A stretch of DNA of 64,000 nt from Streptomyces sp. CT34 (GCF_000805335.1 NZ_KN708638.1:2107825-2171824); one strand, 5' to 3'. Counted from the first letter of the stretch, positions 26,343-36,180 are shown. Program-made: numbers and translations. The notes: a model not told the origin generated them from the sequence alone.

Positions 26343-27218
26343 TCAGCGCCGCTCCTGCTGCTGTTTGCACTCCACGCACAGCGTCGCCCGCGGGAACGCC
26401 TGCATCCGGGCCTTGCCGATCGGCCTGCCGCAGTTCTCGCACAGGCCGTACGTGCCCGCGTCCAGCCGGCCCAGGGCGCGCTCGGTCTGTTGCAGCATCT
26501 CGCGGGCGTTGGAGGCCAGTGCCAGCTCGTGCTCGCGGGTGATGTTCTTGGTGCCGGTGTCGGCCTCGTCGTCGCCGGCGCCGTCGCCGGAGTCCCGCAT
26601 CAGCCCGGCGATGGCGTCCTCGGCGGCGACGATCTCGGCCCGCAGCCGGCCCACCTCCCCCATCAGCTCGGTCCGCGCCTCGGCCACCTCCGCGGGCGTC
26701 CAGGGGTCCTCACCCGGCCGTACGGCGAGCTCGCCGGGGGCCGCGGCGGTACGCACCGACGGCACCGCGGACTCCCCGCCGTGCTCCTCGGCGGACGTGG
26801 CCGCCGTCCTCTTCGCCACCACGGTCTCGGCTCCCGTCTTCTTCGCCACCGCCGCGGCCTTCCCGGCCGGCGCATGGTCCACGGCCTTCTTCCCCGCGGC
26901 CGTCTTCTTGGCCGTGGCCTTCTTGGCCACGGTCTTCTTGGCCACGGTCTTCTTCGCCACGGTCTTCTTGGCCACGGTCTTCTTCGCCGCAGCCTTCTTT
27001 GTCGCGGCCTTCTTCGCCGCGGCCTTCTTGGTCGCAGTCTTCTTCGCCGCGGCCTTGGCGGGCGCCGTCTTCCTCGCCGCCGTCTTCTTCGGGGCGGCCT
27101 TCTCGGGAGCCGCCGGCTGCCGGGCCGCCTTCTTGTGGGCGGGCTGCCGCGCGACGGCCTCGTCGGCGAGTTCGGCAGGCGTCGTGCTCTTCCCCGCGGC
27201 GGTCTTTTTCGCCACCAT
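26343..27218 (-). CDS. DksA/TraR zinc-finger protein with histone H1-like Lys/Ala tail
   Basis: A 291-aa two-part protein. Residues 1-135 are dominated by Lys, Ala and Thr, including four consecutive VAKKT pentapeptides and many AAKK units, like the C-terminal tail of eukaryotic H1. The remainder has a predicted coiled-coil ([22 protein letters not shown]) and a C-terminal zinc finger with four cysteines, [25 protein letters not shown], typical of DksA/TraR. Such proteins may combine nonspecific DNA binding with RNA polymerase contact, but the function is inferred. ATG start with GAAGGGG 8 nt upstream. It is divergent from ileS. Confidence 0.88.
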   Translation of the reverse strand: MVAKKTAAGKSTTPAELADEAVARQPAHKKAARQPAAPEKAAPKKTAARKTAPAKAAAKKTATKKAAAKKAATKKAAAKKTVAKKTVAKKTVAKKTVAKKATAKKTAAGKKAVDHAPAGKAAAVAKKTGAETVVAKRTAATSAEEHGGESAVPSVRTAAAPGELAVRPGEDPWTPAEVAEARTELMGEVGRLRAEIVAAEDAIAGLMRDSGDGAGDDEADTGTKNITREHELALASNAREMLQQTERALGRLDAGTYGLCENCGRPIGKARMQAFPRATLCVECKQQQERR

Positions 27219-27500
27219 GGCCGCGACCCCTTCACATATGTGATCTTGTTCGCGAATCGTGACGGGAACGATAAATCGCCTCACGGCACGCGGCAACGGG
27301 ACGCACCGCCCGACCGCCCCGCCACCGGACCCGGAAAGTCCGGTCTGCCTCGGTTGTGCCCCGCTCCCCGCCCCGTAATCCGCCCGCGAGCCCCGGAGCC
27401 CCGCGTATCGCCATTCGGGTCACCCGCCGGGCGGCGGGGCGGGGCGGGCGGGCGGGGGCCGTCCGGGGAAATCCGGTCGGCCGCTGTCGGCGCGGCCCCG

Positions 27501-27506
27501 TACACT
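27501..27506 (+). promoter_or_regulatory. -10 box (TACACT) of the ileS leader
   Basis: TACACT lies just before the start of the T-box leader and would place transcription start near 27513. I see no convincing -35. Confidence 0.5.
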
Positions 27507-27512
27507 GGGCGG

Positions 27513-27804
27513 AGCGAAAGGCATTGATGGGACGAGTAGCGTCATACGCAGCCTGCAGCGACCCGGGGACGGTGCGAGCCCGGGGGCGTGCATGACGTGA
27601 AGATCACCCCGGAGCCGCCGGAAGAAAGCTTGGGACAGTGGGCCCGCCCACGGGCCGCGGATCGTCCCCGGCGAGTAGACCCGGCAGCGCGACCCCAATG
27701 AGGGGGCGGTGCAGCCGCACCGCCAAGGAGGGTGGTACCGCGGGAGCCAGGGCTCTCGTCCCTCCGGACGGAGAACGCAGCAGCTGTCCGCCGGAGGAAG
27801 CCCG
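27513..27804 (+). ncRNA. Isoleucine T-box riboswitch (translational type)
   Basis: The leader has a short stem I: CGTCAT near 27540 pairs with ATGACG near 27592, with an AGTA/GAA S-turn flanking the specifier ATC (27603-27605), an Ile codon. The T-box sequence AAGGAGGGTGGTACCGCG is at 27725-27742. CCTCCGG (27761-27767) can pair with the ileS Shine-Dalgarno CCGGAGG (27791-27797), which would hide the ribosome site; uncharged tRNA-Ile binding should release it. This is the translational, compact stem I class established in actinobacteria. The 5' end is estimated from the -10. Confidence 0.93.
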
Positions 27805-30800
27805 ATGAGTCCGCAGCCCCGGTACCGCCAGGTACCCGCACAGGTAGACCTGCCCGCCCTTGAGCACGCGGTGCTCGACTTCTGGCGGGAGCAGAAGGTC
27901 TTCGCCCGTACCCTCCAGCAGTCCGAGGGCCGCCCCGAGTGGGTCTTCTACGAGGGCCCCCCGACGGCCAACGGCATGCCCGGCGCCCACCACATCGAGG
28001 CCCGCGTCTTCAAGGACGTCTTCCCCCGGTTCCGCACGATGCAGGGCTACCACGTCGACCGCAAGGCCGGCTGGGACTGCCACGGCCTCCCGGTCGAGCT
28101 GGCCGTGGAGAAGGAGCTGGGCTTCAACGGCAAGAAGGACATCGAGGCGTACGGCATCGCCGAGTTCAACGCCAGGTGCCGCGAGTCGGTGACCCGGCAC
28201 ACCGACGCCTTCGCCGAGCTGACGACGCGGATGGGCTACTGGACCGACCTGGACGCCCCGTACCGCACCATGGACCCCGACTACATCGAGTCGGTGTGGT
28301 GGTCGCTGAAGGAGATCTTCACCAAGGGCCTGCTGGTCCAGGACCACCGCGTCGCCCCCTGGTGCCCCCGCTGCGGCACCGGTCTGTCGGACCACGAGCT
28401 GGCGCAGGGCTACGAGACGGTCGTCGACCCCTCGGTCTTCGTCCGGCTCCCGCTGACCTCCGGCCCGCTGGCCGGCCGGGCCGCCCTGCTGGTCTGGACG
28501 ACCACCCCCTGGACCCTGGTCTCCAACACCGCCGTCGCCGCCCACCCCGACGTCAGGTACGTCGTCGCCACCGACGGCACCGAGCACCTGGTCGTCGCCG
28601 AGCCGCTGCTGGAGAAGGCGCTGGGTGAGGGCTGGACGGCCACCGGCGAGTCCTTCACCGGCCGCGAGATGGAGCGCTGGGCCTACGAGCGCCCCTTCCG
28701 GCTCGTCGACCTCGACGGCGCCAACTTCGTCGTCAACGCCGAGTACGTCACCACCGACGACGGCACCGGCCTCGTCCACCAGGCCCCCGCCTTCGGTGAG
28801 GACGACCTCAGGACCTGCCGGGCGTACGGCCTCCCGGTGGTCAACCCGGTCCGCCCGGACGGCACCTTCGAGGAGCAACTCCCGCTCGTCGGCGGCCAGT
28901 TCTTCAAGAAGGCCGACGAGGCCCTGGTCGCCGACCTGGACGCCCGCGGTCTGCTCTTCCGCCACCTCGCCTACGAGCACAGCTACCCGCACTGCTGGCG
29001 CTGCCACACCGCGCTGCTCTACTACGCCCAGCCGTCCTGGTACATCCGCACCACCGCGGTCAAGGACGCCCTGCTGCGGGAGAACGAGAACACCAACTGG
29101 TTCCCGGAGTCGGTCAAGCACGGCCGGTTCGGCGACTGGCTCAACAACAACATCGACTGGGCGCTGTCCCGCAACCGCTACTGGGGCACCCCGCTGCCCA
29201 TCTGGCGCTGCGCGGAGGGCCACCTCACCTGCGTCGGCTCGCTCACCGAGCTGTCCGAGCTGACCGGCACCGACCAGTCCGGCCTGGACCCGCACCGCCC
29301 GTTCATCGACGAGATCACCTTCGCCTGCACCCACGAGAGCTGCGCGCTCACCGCCACCCGCGTCCCGGAGGTCATCGACGCCTGGTACGACTCGGGCTCG
29401 ATGCCGTTCGCGCAGTGGGGCTATCCGTACCGCAACAAGGAGCTCTTCGAGAAGCGGTACCCGGCCCAGTTCATCTCCGAGGCCATCGACCAGACCCGCG
29501 GCTGGTTCTACACGCTGATGGCCGTCGGCACGCTCGTCTTCGACAAGTCGTCGTACGAGAACGTGGTCTGCCTCGGCCACATCCTCGCCGAGGACGGCCG
29601 GAAGATGTCCAAGCACCTGGGCAACATCCTCCAGCCGATCCCGCTCATGGACCAGCACGGCGCCGACGCGGTCCGCTGGTTCATGGCCGCCGGCGGCTCG
29701 CCGTGGTCGGCCCGCCGGGTGGGCCACAACACCATCCAGGAAGTCGTCCGCAAGACGCTGCTGACGTACTGGAACACCGTCGCCTTCCAGGCGCTGTACG
29801 CCCGCACCTCCAACTGGGCGCCGTCCGCGGCCGATCCGGCCCCGGCCGACCGCCCGCTGCTGGACCGCTGGCTGCTCGGCGAGCTGAACACCCTGGTCGA
29901 GGGGGTCACCGACGCCCTGGAGGGCTTCGACACCCAGCGCGCCGGCAAGCTGCTCTCCGCCTTCGTCGACGACCTCTCCAACTGGTACGTGCGCCGTTCC
30001 CGCCGCCGCTTCTGGCAGGGCGACCCGGCCGCGCTGCGCACCCTCCACGAGGTCGTCGAGACGGTGACCCGCCTGATGGCCCCGCTCACCCCGTTCATCA
30101 CCGAGCGGGTCTGGCAGGACCTGGTCGTCCCGGTCACCCCGGACGCCCCGGACTCGGTCCACCTCTCCTCCTGGCCGGTCGCCGACCAGGCGGCCGTCGA
30201 CCCGGCGCTCTCCGACCAGATGCAGCTGGTCCGCCGGCTGGTCGAACTGGGCCGCGCCACCCGCGCCGAGTCCGGGGTGAAGACCCGCCAGCCGCTCTCC
30301 CGCGCGCTGGTCGGCGCCCATGGTTTCGCGGACCTCTCCGAGGACCTGCGCGCCCAGATCGCCGAGGAACTGAACGTCAGCTCGCTGGCTTCCCTCTCCG
30401 AGGTGGGCGGCTCCCTGGTGGACACCACCGCCAAGGCCAACTTCCGGGCACTGGGCAAGCGGTTCGGCAAGGGCGTCCAGGCCGTCGCCAAGGCCATCGC
30501 CGGGGCGGACGCCGCGGCCCTCTCGCTCGCACTGCGCCAGGGCACGGCGAGCGTCGAGGTCGACAGCGAGACCGTCAGCCTCGCCCCCGACGAGGTCATC
30601 ATCACCGAGACCCCGCGCGAGGGCTGGTCGGTGGCCTCCGACTCGGGCGCCACCGTCGCCCTCGACCTGGAGATCACCCCGGAGCTGCGCCGTGCGGGCC
30701 TGGCCCGGGACGCGATCCGGCTGATCCAGGAGGCCCGCAAGAACAGCGGCCTCGACGTCGCCGACCGGATCGCACTGCGCTGGCGGACCGCCGACGAGGA

Positions 30801-30948
30801 CGTGCGCACGGCGCTGACCGACCACGCCGCCCTGATCGCCGACGAGGTACTGGCCACCGACTTCGCCGCCGGTGAGCCGGACGCGTCGTACGGCCCGGCG
30901 TTCAGCGACGAGTCGCTGTCCCTGACGTTCCACCTCCGCAAGGAGTAA
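27805..30948 (+). CDS. ileS: Isoleucyl-tRNA synthetase
   Basis: A 1047-aa class Ia synthetase charging tRNA-Ile. The HIGH-type signature appears as GMPGAHHIEAR near residue 58, the editing (CP1) domain spans about 190-400 (VWTTTPWTLVSNTA), KMSKHLGN near 606 is the KMSKS-type motif, and the tRNA-binding C-terminal part starts around 680. The size and the PPTANGMPGAHH variant match the eukaryote-like (type 2) IleRS, the class that is less sensitive to mupirocin; that last point is from family knowledge. ATG start with CCGGAGGAAG 7 nt upstream, sequestered by the T-box leader. A perfect 15-bp terminator follows 29 nt after the stop. Confidence 0.98.
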   Translation: MSPQPRYRQVPAQVDLPALEHAVLDFWREQKVFARTLQQSEGRPEWVFYEGPPTANGMPGAHHIEARVFKDVFPRFRTMQGYHVDRKAGWDCHGLPVELAVEKELGFNGKKDIEAYGIAEFNARCRESVTRHTDAFAELTTRMGYWTDLDAPYRTMDPDYIESVWWSLKEIFTKGLLVQDHRVAPWCPRCGTGLSDHELAQGYETVVDPSVFVRLPLTSGPLAGRAALLVWTTTPWTLVSNTAVAAHPDVRYVVATDGTEHLVVAEPLLEKALGEGWTATGESFTGREMERWAYERPFRLVDLDGANFVVNAEYVTTDDGTGLVHQAPAFGEDDLRTCRAYGLPVVNPVRPDGTFEEQLPLVGGQFFKKADEALVADLDARGLLFRHLAYEHSYPHCWRCHTALLYYAQPSWYIRTTAVKDALLRENENTNWFPESVKHGRFGDWLNNNIDWALSRNRYWGTPLPIWRCAEGHLTCVGSLTELSELTGTDQSGLDPHRPFIDEITFACTHESCALTATRVPEVIDAWYDSGSMPFAQWGYPYRNKELFEKRYPAQFISEAIDQTRGWFYTLMAVGTLVFDKSSYENVVCLGHILAEDGRKMSKHLGNILQPIPLMDQHGADAVRWFMAAGGSPWSARRVGHNTIQEVVRKTLLTYWNTVAFQALYARTSNWAPSAADPAPADRPLLDRWLLGELNTLVEGVTDALEGFDTQRAGKLLSAFVDDLSNWYVRRSRRRFWQGDPAALRTLHEVVETVTRLMAPLTPFITERVWQDLVVPVTPDAPDSVHLSSWPVADQAAVDPALSDQMQLVRRLVELGRATRAESGVKTRQPLSRALVGAHGFADLSEDLRAQIAEELNVSSLASLSEVGGSLVDTTAKANFRALGKRFGKGVQAVAKAIAGADAAALSLALRQGTASVEVDSETVSLAPDEVIITETPREGWSVASDSGATVALDLEITPELRRAGLARDAIRLIQEARKNSGLDVADRIALRWRTADEDVRTALTDHAALIADEVLATDFAAGEPDASYGPAFSDESLSLTFHLRKE

Positions 30949-30976
30949 CGCAGCACTCCCGGGCCCCGGCCCGCAT

Positions 30977-31011
30977 CGCATGCCCCGGCGCACTCCGCGC
31001 CGGGGCATGCG
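30977..31011 (+). terminator. ileS terminator
   Basis: Perfect 15-bp arms, CGCATGCCCCGGCGC (30977-30991) and its complement (30997-31011), with a 5-nt loop, beginning 29 nt after the ileS stop. Confidence 0.88.
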
Positions 31012-31100
31012 CTCTTGTCCGCCCCCCGCGCACCACCGCCGCGCCCCCCACACGTGCGACCCCACCGCACCGGGCCCGCGCCGCACCGGCAGCACGAAAC

Positions 31101-31140
31101 AGGGCCGGGCCCCGAGGAGAGATCCTCGGGGCCCGGCCCT
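31101..31140 (-). terminator. divIVA terminator
   Basis: Perfect 18-bp arms (31101-31118 and 31123-31140) with a GAGA loop, 30 nt past the divIVA stop codon on the minus strand. It ends the long division/wall transcription unit. Confidence 0.88.
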
Positions 31141-31169
31141 GATTGCCGACTACGCGCGCCGCTCGGGCG

Positions 31170-32276
31170 TCAGTTGTCGTCCTCGTCGATGAGGAAGCCG
31201 CGCATCGGCGACGGCGTCTGCTGCATCGGCGACGGGCCCTGGGGCCGCACCGGTGCCATCGGCTGCGTCATCGCCGGCGACATCTGCTGCTGCCCGCCGT
31301 AGGACGGACCGCCGCTGGACGGGCTGCTCATCGAGTGGTTGCCGCCCAGGGACTGGCCGCCACCCATGGTGTGGTTGCCGCCCATGGTGCCCGCACCGGC
31401 CGACGCCATCGACGGGGACGGCGGCAGCGAAGCGGTCGCCGGGGTCCGCGGCGGGGCCAGCGAGTCGTCGGCCTGGTTCTCCAGCTGGCGCAGCTGGCTC
31501 TCCAGGTACGACTTCAGGCGGGTGCGGTACTCGCGCTCGAAGCCGCGCAGGTCCTCGACCTTGCGCTCCAGCGTCGCGCGGGCCGACTCCAGCGACCCCA
31601 TCGCCACGCGGTGCTTCTCCTGCGCGTCCCGCTCCAGCGCGTCGGCCTTGGCGCGGGCGTCCCGCTCCAGGCCCTCGGCACGGCTGCGCGCCTCGCCGAC
31701 GATCTTGTTGGCCTCGGAACGGGCCTCCGCGATCGCCTGGTCGGCGGTCTGCTGTGCCAGCGACAGCACGCGCGCCGCGCTGTCACCGCCGGGGCCGCCC
31801 TGCTGCTGGGCCGCCTGCGGCAGCTGCTGCGGTCCGCCGGGGCCGCCCAGCGGGCCACCCATCGGACCGTTGGGGCCCATCGGACCAGGACCGTGCGGGC
31901 CCTGCGGGCCGTGGCCACCGGGACCGGGCGGCAGCTGCGGTGCACCACCGGGCAGTTGGGGCGGGCCACCCATCCCCTGCTGCTGCGGCGGGACCGGCTG
32001 CGGACCGGATATGGCGGCGGGCACCGGAGCCCCCGGCCGCTGCTGCTGCTCCTGCTGCTGGTCGGGGCCCTTGCGCAGACCCTGCTGCTGGTTCTGCGCG
32101 GCGGCACGAGTGGCGGCGGCCAGCTTGGCGCGCAGGTCCTCGTTCTCCCGCAGCAGGCGGGTCAGTTCGGCTTCGACCTCGTCGAGGAAGGCATCGACCT
32201 CGTCCTCGTCATAGCCTTCTCGGAGGCGGACGGTCGTGAACTGCTTGTTCCGCACGTCCTCGGGGGTCAACGGCAT
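31170..32276 (-). CDS. divIVA: Polar growth determinant DivIVA (Wag31)
   Basis: A 368-aa coiled-coil protein that marks hyphal tips and branch sites and recruits the wall machinery, essential in Streptomyces. The N-terminal membrane-targeting domain (MPLTPEDVRNKQFTTVRLREGYDEDEVDAFLDEVE) is intact and leads into a first coiled coil. A Gln/Pro/Gly/Met-rich linker at about 60-165, a second coiled coil (170-270, SEANKIVGEARSRAEGLERDARAKA), and a Gly/Ser/Met-rich C-terminus ending IDEDDN follow. The linker is the variable part between streptomycetes. GAGGTGAAG precedes the ATG. It is the last gene of the ftsZ-distal group. Confidence 0.97.
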   Translation of the reverse strand: MPLTPEDVRNKQFTTVRLREGYDEDEVDAFLDEVEAELTRLLRENEDLRAKLAAATRAAAQNQQQGLRKGPDQQQEQQQRPGAPVPAAISGPQPVPPQQQGMGGPPQLPGGAPQLPPGPGGHGPQGPHGPGPMGPNGPMGGPLGGPGGPQQLPQAAQQQGGPGGDSAARVLSLAQQTADQAIAEARSEANKIVGEARSRAEGLERDARAKADALERDAQEKHRVAMGSLESARATLERKVEDLRGFEREYRTRLKSYLESQLRQLENQADDSLAPPRTPATASLPPSPSMASAGAGTMGGNHTMGGGQSLGGNHSMSSPSSGGPSYGGQQQMSPAMTQPMAPVRPQGPSPMQQTPSPMRGFLIDEDDN

Positions 32277-32325
32277 CTCTACTTCACCTCAACGTAGTCG
32301 TCGGCAATCGGCAAGACCGTATCGT

Positions 32326-32619
32326 TCACACCAACAACACCGACCTCACGACGGTGATCAGGATGTAGACGATGATCATCAATACGAAGAAGGACAGGTC
32401 GAGCGCCACGCCCCCGAGACGCAGCGGCGGAATGACCCGCCGCAGAAGCTTGAGTGGCGGATCGGTGACAGTGTAGGTGGCCTCAAGAATCACCACCATC
32501 GCCTTGCCGGGTTGCCATGAACGGGCGAACTGGAACACATAGTCCATCACCAGCCGGAAGATCAGCACGATCAGGAAGCAGTACAGCGCGATATAGATCA
32601 CCTGACCAGCGATACTCAT
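32326..32619 (-). CDS. yggT: YggT family membrane protein (YlmG)
   Basis: A 97-aa membrane protein with two hydrophobic helices (about residues 8-27 and 73-93) separated by the conserved amphipathic block RSWQPGKAMVVILEATYTVTDPPLKLLRRVIPP. YggT/YlmG proteins sit next to sepF and divIVA in many Gram-positive bacteria and have been linked to septum or nucleoid organisation; the molecular role is open. It lies 66 bp after sepF and 49 bp before divIVA. Confidence 0.92.
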   Translation of the reverse strand: MSIAGQVIYIALYCFLIVLIFRLVMDYVFQFARSWQPGKAMVVILEATYTVTDPPLKLLRRVIPPLRLGGVALDLSFFVLMIIVYILITVVRSVLLV

Positions 32620-32685
32620 CTCGCGCGTCCCTCTCCCCTTGCTCCTGTGCTGACCTTATGGCCTCGGTGTGCCCGGTGTTGCGTC

Positions 32686-33306
32686 TCAGCTCTGGTTGAA
32701 GAACCCGCCCTCTGCGATACGGGCCTTGTCCTCCGCCGTGACATCGACGTTAGCAGGCGACAACAGGAACACCTTCTGCGTCACCCGCTCAATACTGCCG
32801 TGCAGTCCGAAGACCAGACCGGCCGCAAAGTCGACAAGTCGCTTCGCGTCGGTGTCGTCCATCTCCGTGAGATTCATGATCACCGGAGTGCCCTCACGGA
32901 AGTGTTCCCCGATGGTACGGGCTTCGTTGTAGGTCCGGGGGTGCAGTGTGGTGATGCGGTACGGCTCCCGCTCGGACACAACCTTGGGCATGATCACCGG
33001 TGCGTTCTTCTCCAGATTCGGACGGTCGGGTGTGATGGACGCCACGGGGGCGATACGCGCGGGTCGTCCGCTTTCCGCGGCGAGCGGGGCGGGTTCACGC
33101 TGCGCAGGAGGCGTGACGGCGCGGACCGGTTCCTCCCGTTCCGGGCGCGTTTCGGCGGGTACTTGATGCTGTTGCCGCCGCCCCCGATCGGGCTCCGGGT
33201 CAAGCTCGGGCTCGAACTCGTCGTCGGGGTCGAACCCCCGGCCGTCGTACCCATCGTCCTCCACGAGGCCGAGGTAGACCGCCATCTTGCGCATCGCGCC
33301 GGCCAT
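32686..33306 (-). CDS. sepF: Cell division protein SepF
   Basis: A 206-aa protein that tethers FtsZ to the membrane and bundles it; actinobacteria lack FtsA, so SepF is the main anchor. The N-terminal [18 protein letters not shown] forms the amphipathic membrane-binding helix. Residues 25-105 are an acidic and Pro-rich linker, and the C-terminal SepF domain starts near 110 ([29 protein letters not shown]) and runs to ...[21 protein letters not shown] lies 8 nt before the ATG chosen, 30 codons inside the longest open frame. Confidence 0.96.
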   Translation of the reverse strand: MAGAMRKMAVYLGLVEDDGYDGRGFDPDDEFEPELDPEPDRGRRQQHQVPAETRPEREEPVRAVTPPAQREPAPLAAESGRPARIAPVASITPDRPNLEKNAPVIMPKVVSEREPYRITTLHPRTYNEARTIGEHFREGTPVIMNLTEMDDTDAKRLVDFAAGLVFGLHGSIERVTQKVFLLSPANVDVTAEDKARIAEGGFFNQS

Positions 33307-33429
33307 TCTCTGCGTCCTCCGCTCTGTGGTGGATCGCCTCCGTAACCGGGGGCCTTGGATCCACTCGGCCTGCCCGCTTTCTGCGGGAATGACCATATTT
33401 TGTGCTGTGGTCCGACTTGCTTGGCGACG

Positions 33430-34164
33430 TTACCCGAGCCGTGGTCGGACTCCGAGTACCGCAGTGCCGACGCGCACATGTGTCGCTCCGGCCGCAACGG
33501 CGTCTTCGAGGTCCGCGCTCATACCTGCTGACACCATGTTGGCAGCAGGATGGGTTGCGCGCAGGTCGGATGAGATTTCCATCAACCGCTCGAAAGCGGC
33601 GAGTTGGCGGCCCGCATACGGGCCGGCCAGCGGTGCGACCGTCATCACACCGTCCAGTCGCAGCCCTTGGGCCGCCGCGATCGCGTCGCCGAGCTCGGCC
33701 ACACCTTCCGGTGCCACGCCGCCGCGTTCGGCGGTGTCCCGTCCGGTCCGGTTCGGCCTGGCGTCCAGTGCCACCTGGATCAGGCAGCCCAGCTCCCGCT
33801 CGGCGCGTACCGCCTCCCGGGACAGTGCGGTGACGAGCCGAAGCCGGTCGACCGACTGGACAATCCCGGCGTAACGGGCCACGGACCGTACCTTGTTGGT
33901 CTGCAATTGACCAACAAAGTGCCAAGTCAGCGGCAAATCAGCGCATTCAGCGGCTTTGCCTGCCGCCTCCTGATCGCGGTTTTCCGCGACCTGACGCACC
34001 CCCAGCTCCGCGAGCAGCCGGACGTCGCTCGCGGGGTAGGTCTTGGTGACGACGATCAGCGTCACCTCGTCGCGCGGCCGGCCGGCCTTGGCGCAGGCTG
34101 TGGAGATACGATCCTCCACCCGCGCCAGGTTGTCGGCCAGCTGCGTTCTCCGGTCGTCCGTCAC
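33430..34164 (-). CDS. yggS: YggS family pyridoxal phosphate homeostasis protein
   Basis: A 244-aa single-domain PLP-binding barrel (PLPHP). The PLP lysine is in LIVVTKTYPASD near residue 42; VAENRDQE, WHFVGQLQTNK and MVSAGMSADLEDAVAAGATHVRVGTAVLG are the other family motifs. The protein buffers free PLP and affects amino acid pools. The GTG start overlaps the preceding pgeF stop as GTGA, so the two are coupled. The genomic partnership with ylmD/pgeF and sepF is conserved in Gram-positives. Confidence 0.94.
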   Translation of the reverse strand: MTDDRRTQLADNLARVEDRISTACAKAGRPRDEVTLIVVTKTYPASDVRLLAELGVRQVAENRDQEAAGKAAECADLPLTWHFVGQLQTNKVRSVARYAGIVQSVDRLRLVTALSREAVRAERELGCLIQVALDARPNRTGRDTAERGGVAPEGVAELGDAIAAAQGLRLDGVMTVAPLAGPYAGRQLAAFERLMEISSDLRATHPAANMVSAGMSADLEDAVAAGATHVRVGTAVLGVRPRLG

Positions 34165-34925
34165 AGCGCGGCCCCTCCCGGCCTCGGGCCGGGGCCGTCC
34201 CCGAGCCATACGTAGCTCGCGAGCCGCCCCGTCGTACGGTCCCGCCGATAAGAGAAGTGGTCCGCCGACTCCCGGGTGCAGATGTGGGAATCCTCACGCA
34301 ACCGCACGCCGGCGGTGGCGAGTTGGGCCCGGACACCCGCGGTGACGTCCACCGACGGAGTCCCCCAGCTGGTCGTCGCCCATGCTTCCGGGACCACCGA
34401 GGCGACCTCCGCGCGCATCGCCTCCGGCACCTCGTAACAGCGCCCGCAGACCGCCGGCCCGGTGTACGCGAGCATCCGGGACGGCTCGGCGCCCAGCTCG
34501 GCCATCGCCGCGACGGCCGCCGGGACGACCCCGGCGACCAGGCCCGGCCGACCTGCATGCGCGGCGCCCGCGACCCCGGCGACCGGGTCGGCGAGCAGGA
34601 CCGGGGTGCAGTCGGCGGTCAGCACGGCCAGCGCGAGACCCCGACGCGTGGTCACCACCGCGTCCACGCACGGGATGTCGGCATCCCGCCAGGGGCCGTC
34701 GACCACCGCCACGTCCCGGCCGTGGACCTGGTTCATCCAGACCACCGCGGCCGGGTCGAGGCCGAGTTCCTTCGCCGCGCGTTCGCGGTTGGCGCGTACC
34801 GCGGCGGGGTCGTCGCCGACCGCGCCGCCCAGATTGAGCTGCTCATACGGAGCGGCGCTCACCCCGCCCCACCTGTCGGTGAAGGCGAAGTGCGCGCCGC
34901 TTTCGTGGTGCTGTTGCCCTATCAC
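34161..34925 (-). CDS. pgeF: Multicopper polyphenol oxidase-like purine/peptidoglycan editing protein (PgeF/YlmD)
   Basis: A 254-aa protein of the DUF152/YfiH family. The metal site residues are visible as MNQVHGRDV, LTADCTPVLL and AAHAGRPGLVAG (His-Cys-His). Family members are described as purine nucleoside phosphorylases/adenosine deaminases, and in some bacteria as factors that prevent mis-incorporation of L-Ser into peptidoglycan; the precise role here is unknown. GTG start, 13 nt after ftsZ. It overlaps yggS, indicating one mRNA from ftsZ onward. Confidence 0.9.
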   Translation of the reverse strand: MIGQQHHESGAHFAFTDRWGGVSAAPYEQLNLGGAVGDDPAAVRANRERAAKELGLDPAAVVWMNQVHGRDVAVVDGPWRDADIPCVDAVVTTRRGLALAVLTADCTPVLLADPVAGVAGAAHAGRPGLVAGVVPAAVAAMAELGAEPSRMLAYTGPAVCGRCYEVPEAMRAEVASVVPEAWATTSWGTPSVDVTAGVRAQLATAGVRLREDSHICTRESADHFSYRRDRTTGRLASYVWLGDGPGPRPGGAAL

Positions 34926-34938
34926 TTCGGTGCTTCGG

Positions 34939-36180
34939 TCACTTCAGGAAGTCGGGGACGTCCAGCTCCTCGGCCGCGGAGTCCGAGTACGACGGACGGG
35001 CCGGGGGAACCGAGGCCCCGCCGGCCGGCGGGGCCGGGACCTCGCCCAGCGACGAGGTCTCGGAGGTGGCCGGGGCCTCGTCCCGTACGGGCGGGACCGC
35101 GCCGAGACCGCCGAAGGCCGCCGGGCGCGGCTCGGCCGGGGGCGCGACCGGACGGCTGGGGGCCGCCGGGGCGGGCTCCTCGCGCTTCGGGGCCGGCATC
35201 GCGGTCTGCTGCGCGTCGCGGCGGGCCGGCGGCTGACCGCCGTCGAAGCCCGCGGCGATGACGGTGACCCGGACCTCATCGCCCAGCGCGTCGTCGATGA
35301 CCGCGCCGAAGATGATGTTGGCTTCGGGGTGCGCGGCCTCGCTGACCAGCTGCGCCGCCTCGTTGATCTCGAAGAGACCGAGGTCGGAGCCACCGGAGAT
35401 GGAGAGCAGCACACCGCGGGCGCCGTCGATCGACGCCTCCAGGAGCGGCGAGGAGATCGCCATCTCCGCGGCGGCCACCGCGCGGTCGTCGCCGCGCGCC
35501 GAGCCGATGCCCATGAGCGCCGATCCGGCCTCCGACATCACGGACTTGACGTCGGCGAAGTCGAGGTTGATCAGACCCGGGGTGGTGATCAGGTCGGTGA
35601 TGCCCTGGACACCCGACAGCAGCACCTGGTCCGCGGACTTGAACGCGTCGAGCACGCTCACCTGGCGGTCCGAGATGGACAGCAGCCGGTCGTTGGGGAT
35701 CACGATGAGGGTGTCGACCTCTTCGCGGAGGCTGGCGATGCCGTCCTCCGCCTGGTTGGCGCGACGGCGTCCCTCGAAGGTGAACGGCCGGGTGACCACA
35801 CCGATCGTCAGGGCCCCCAGCGAGCGGGCGATGTTGGCGACGACCGGGGCACCGCCGGTGCCGGTGCCGCCGCCCTCGCCCGCGGTCACGAAGACCATGT
35901 CGGCCCCCTTGAGGACCTCCTCGATCTCCTCGCGGTGGTCCTCGGCCGCCTTGCGGCCCACGTCCGGATTGGCGCCGGCGCCGAGTCCGCGCGTCATTTC
36001 GCGGCCGACGTCGAGCTTGACGTCGGCGTCGCTCATCAGCAACGCCTGCGCATCGGTGTTGATCGCGATGAACTCGACGCCCTTGAGCCCGACCTCGATC
36101 ATCCGGTTGATGGCGTTCACGCCACCGCCGCCGATGCCGACGACCTTGATGACTGCGAGGTAGTTCTGCGGTGCTGCCAC
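34939..36180 (-). CDS. ftsZ: Cell division protein FtsZ
   Basis: The 413-aa tubulin homologue forming the Z-ring and, during sporulation, the ladders of septa. GTP-binding motif GGGTGTG is at 103-109 (in [12 protein letters not shown]), and the N-terminal [16 protein letters not shown] is typical. The T7 synergy segment NLDFADV is near 210. The C-terminal linker (about 320-395) is Pro/Ala-rich and the extreme tail ELDVPDFLK is the conserved peptide bound by SepF and other partners. GTG start. It has its own promoter and leader (36181-36372) in a 282-bp spacer after ftsQ, as known for Streptomyces, where it is developmentally induced. Confidence 0.98.
   Translation of the reverse strand: MAAPQNYLAVIKVVGIGGGGVNAINRMIEVGLKGVEFIAINTDAQALLMSDADVKLDVGREMTRGLGAGANPDVGRKAAEDHREEIEEVLKGADMVFVTAGEGGGTGTGGAPVVANIARSLGALTIGVVTRPFTFEGRRRANQAEDGIASLREEVDTLIVIPNDRLLSISDRQVSVLDAFKSADQVLLSGVQGITDLITTPGLINLDFADVKSVMSEAGSALMGIGSARGDDRAVAAAEMAISSPLLEASIDGARGVLLSISGGSDLGLFEINEAAQLVSEAAHPEANIIFGAVIDDALGDEVRVTVIAAGFDGGQPPARRDAQQTAMPAPKREEPAPAAPSRPVAPPAEPRPAAFGGLGAVPPVRDEAPATSETSSLGEVPAPPAGGASVPPARPSYSDSAAEELDVPDFLK

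Noticed and set aside
26935..26990. Evenly spaced short repeats resembling a CRISPR array
   Set aside because: They are 15-bp in-frame coding repeats for VAKKT in the DksA-like protein; there are no spacers, leader or cas genes.
27604..31095. 1163-codon open frame antisense to ileS
   Set aside because: It spans the T-box leader, all of ileS and both terminators; the translation is repetitive and matches no family.
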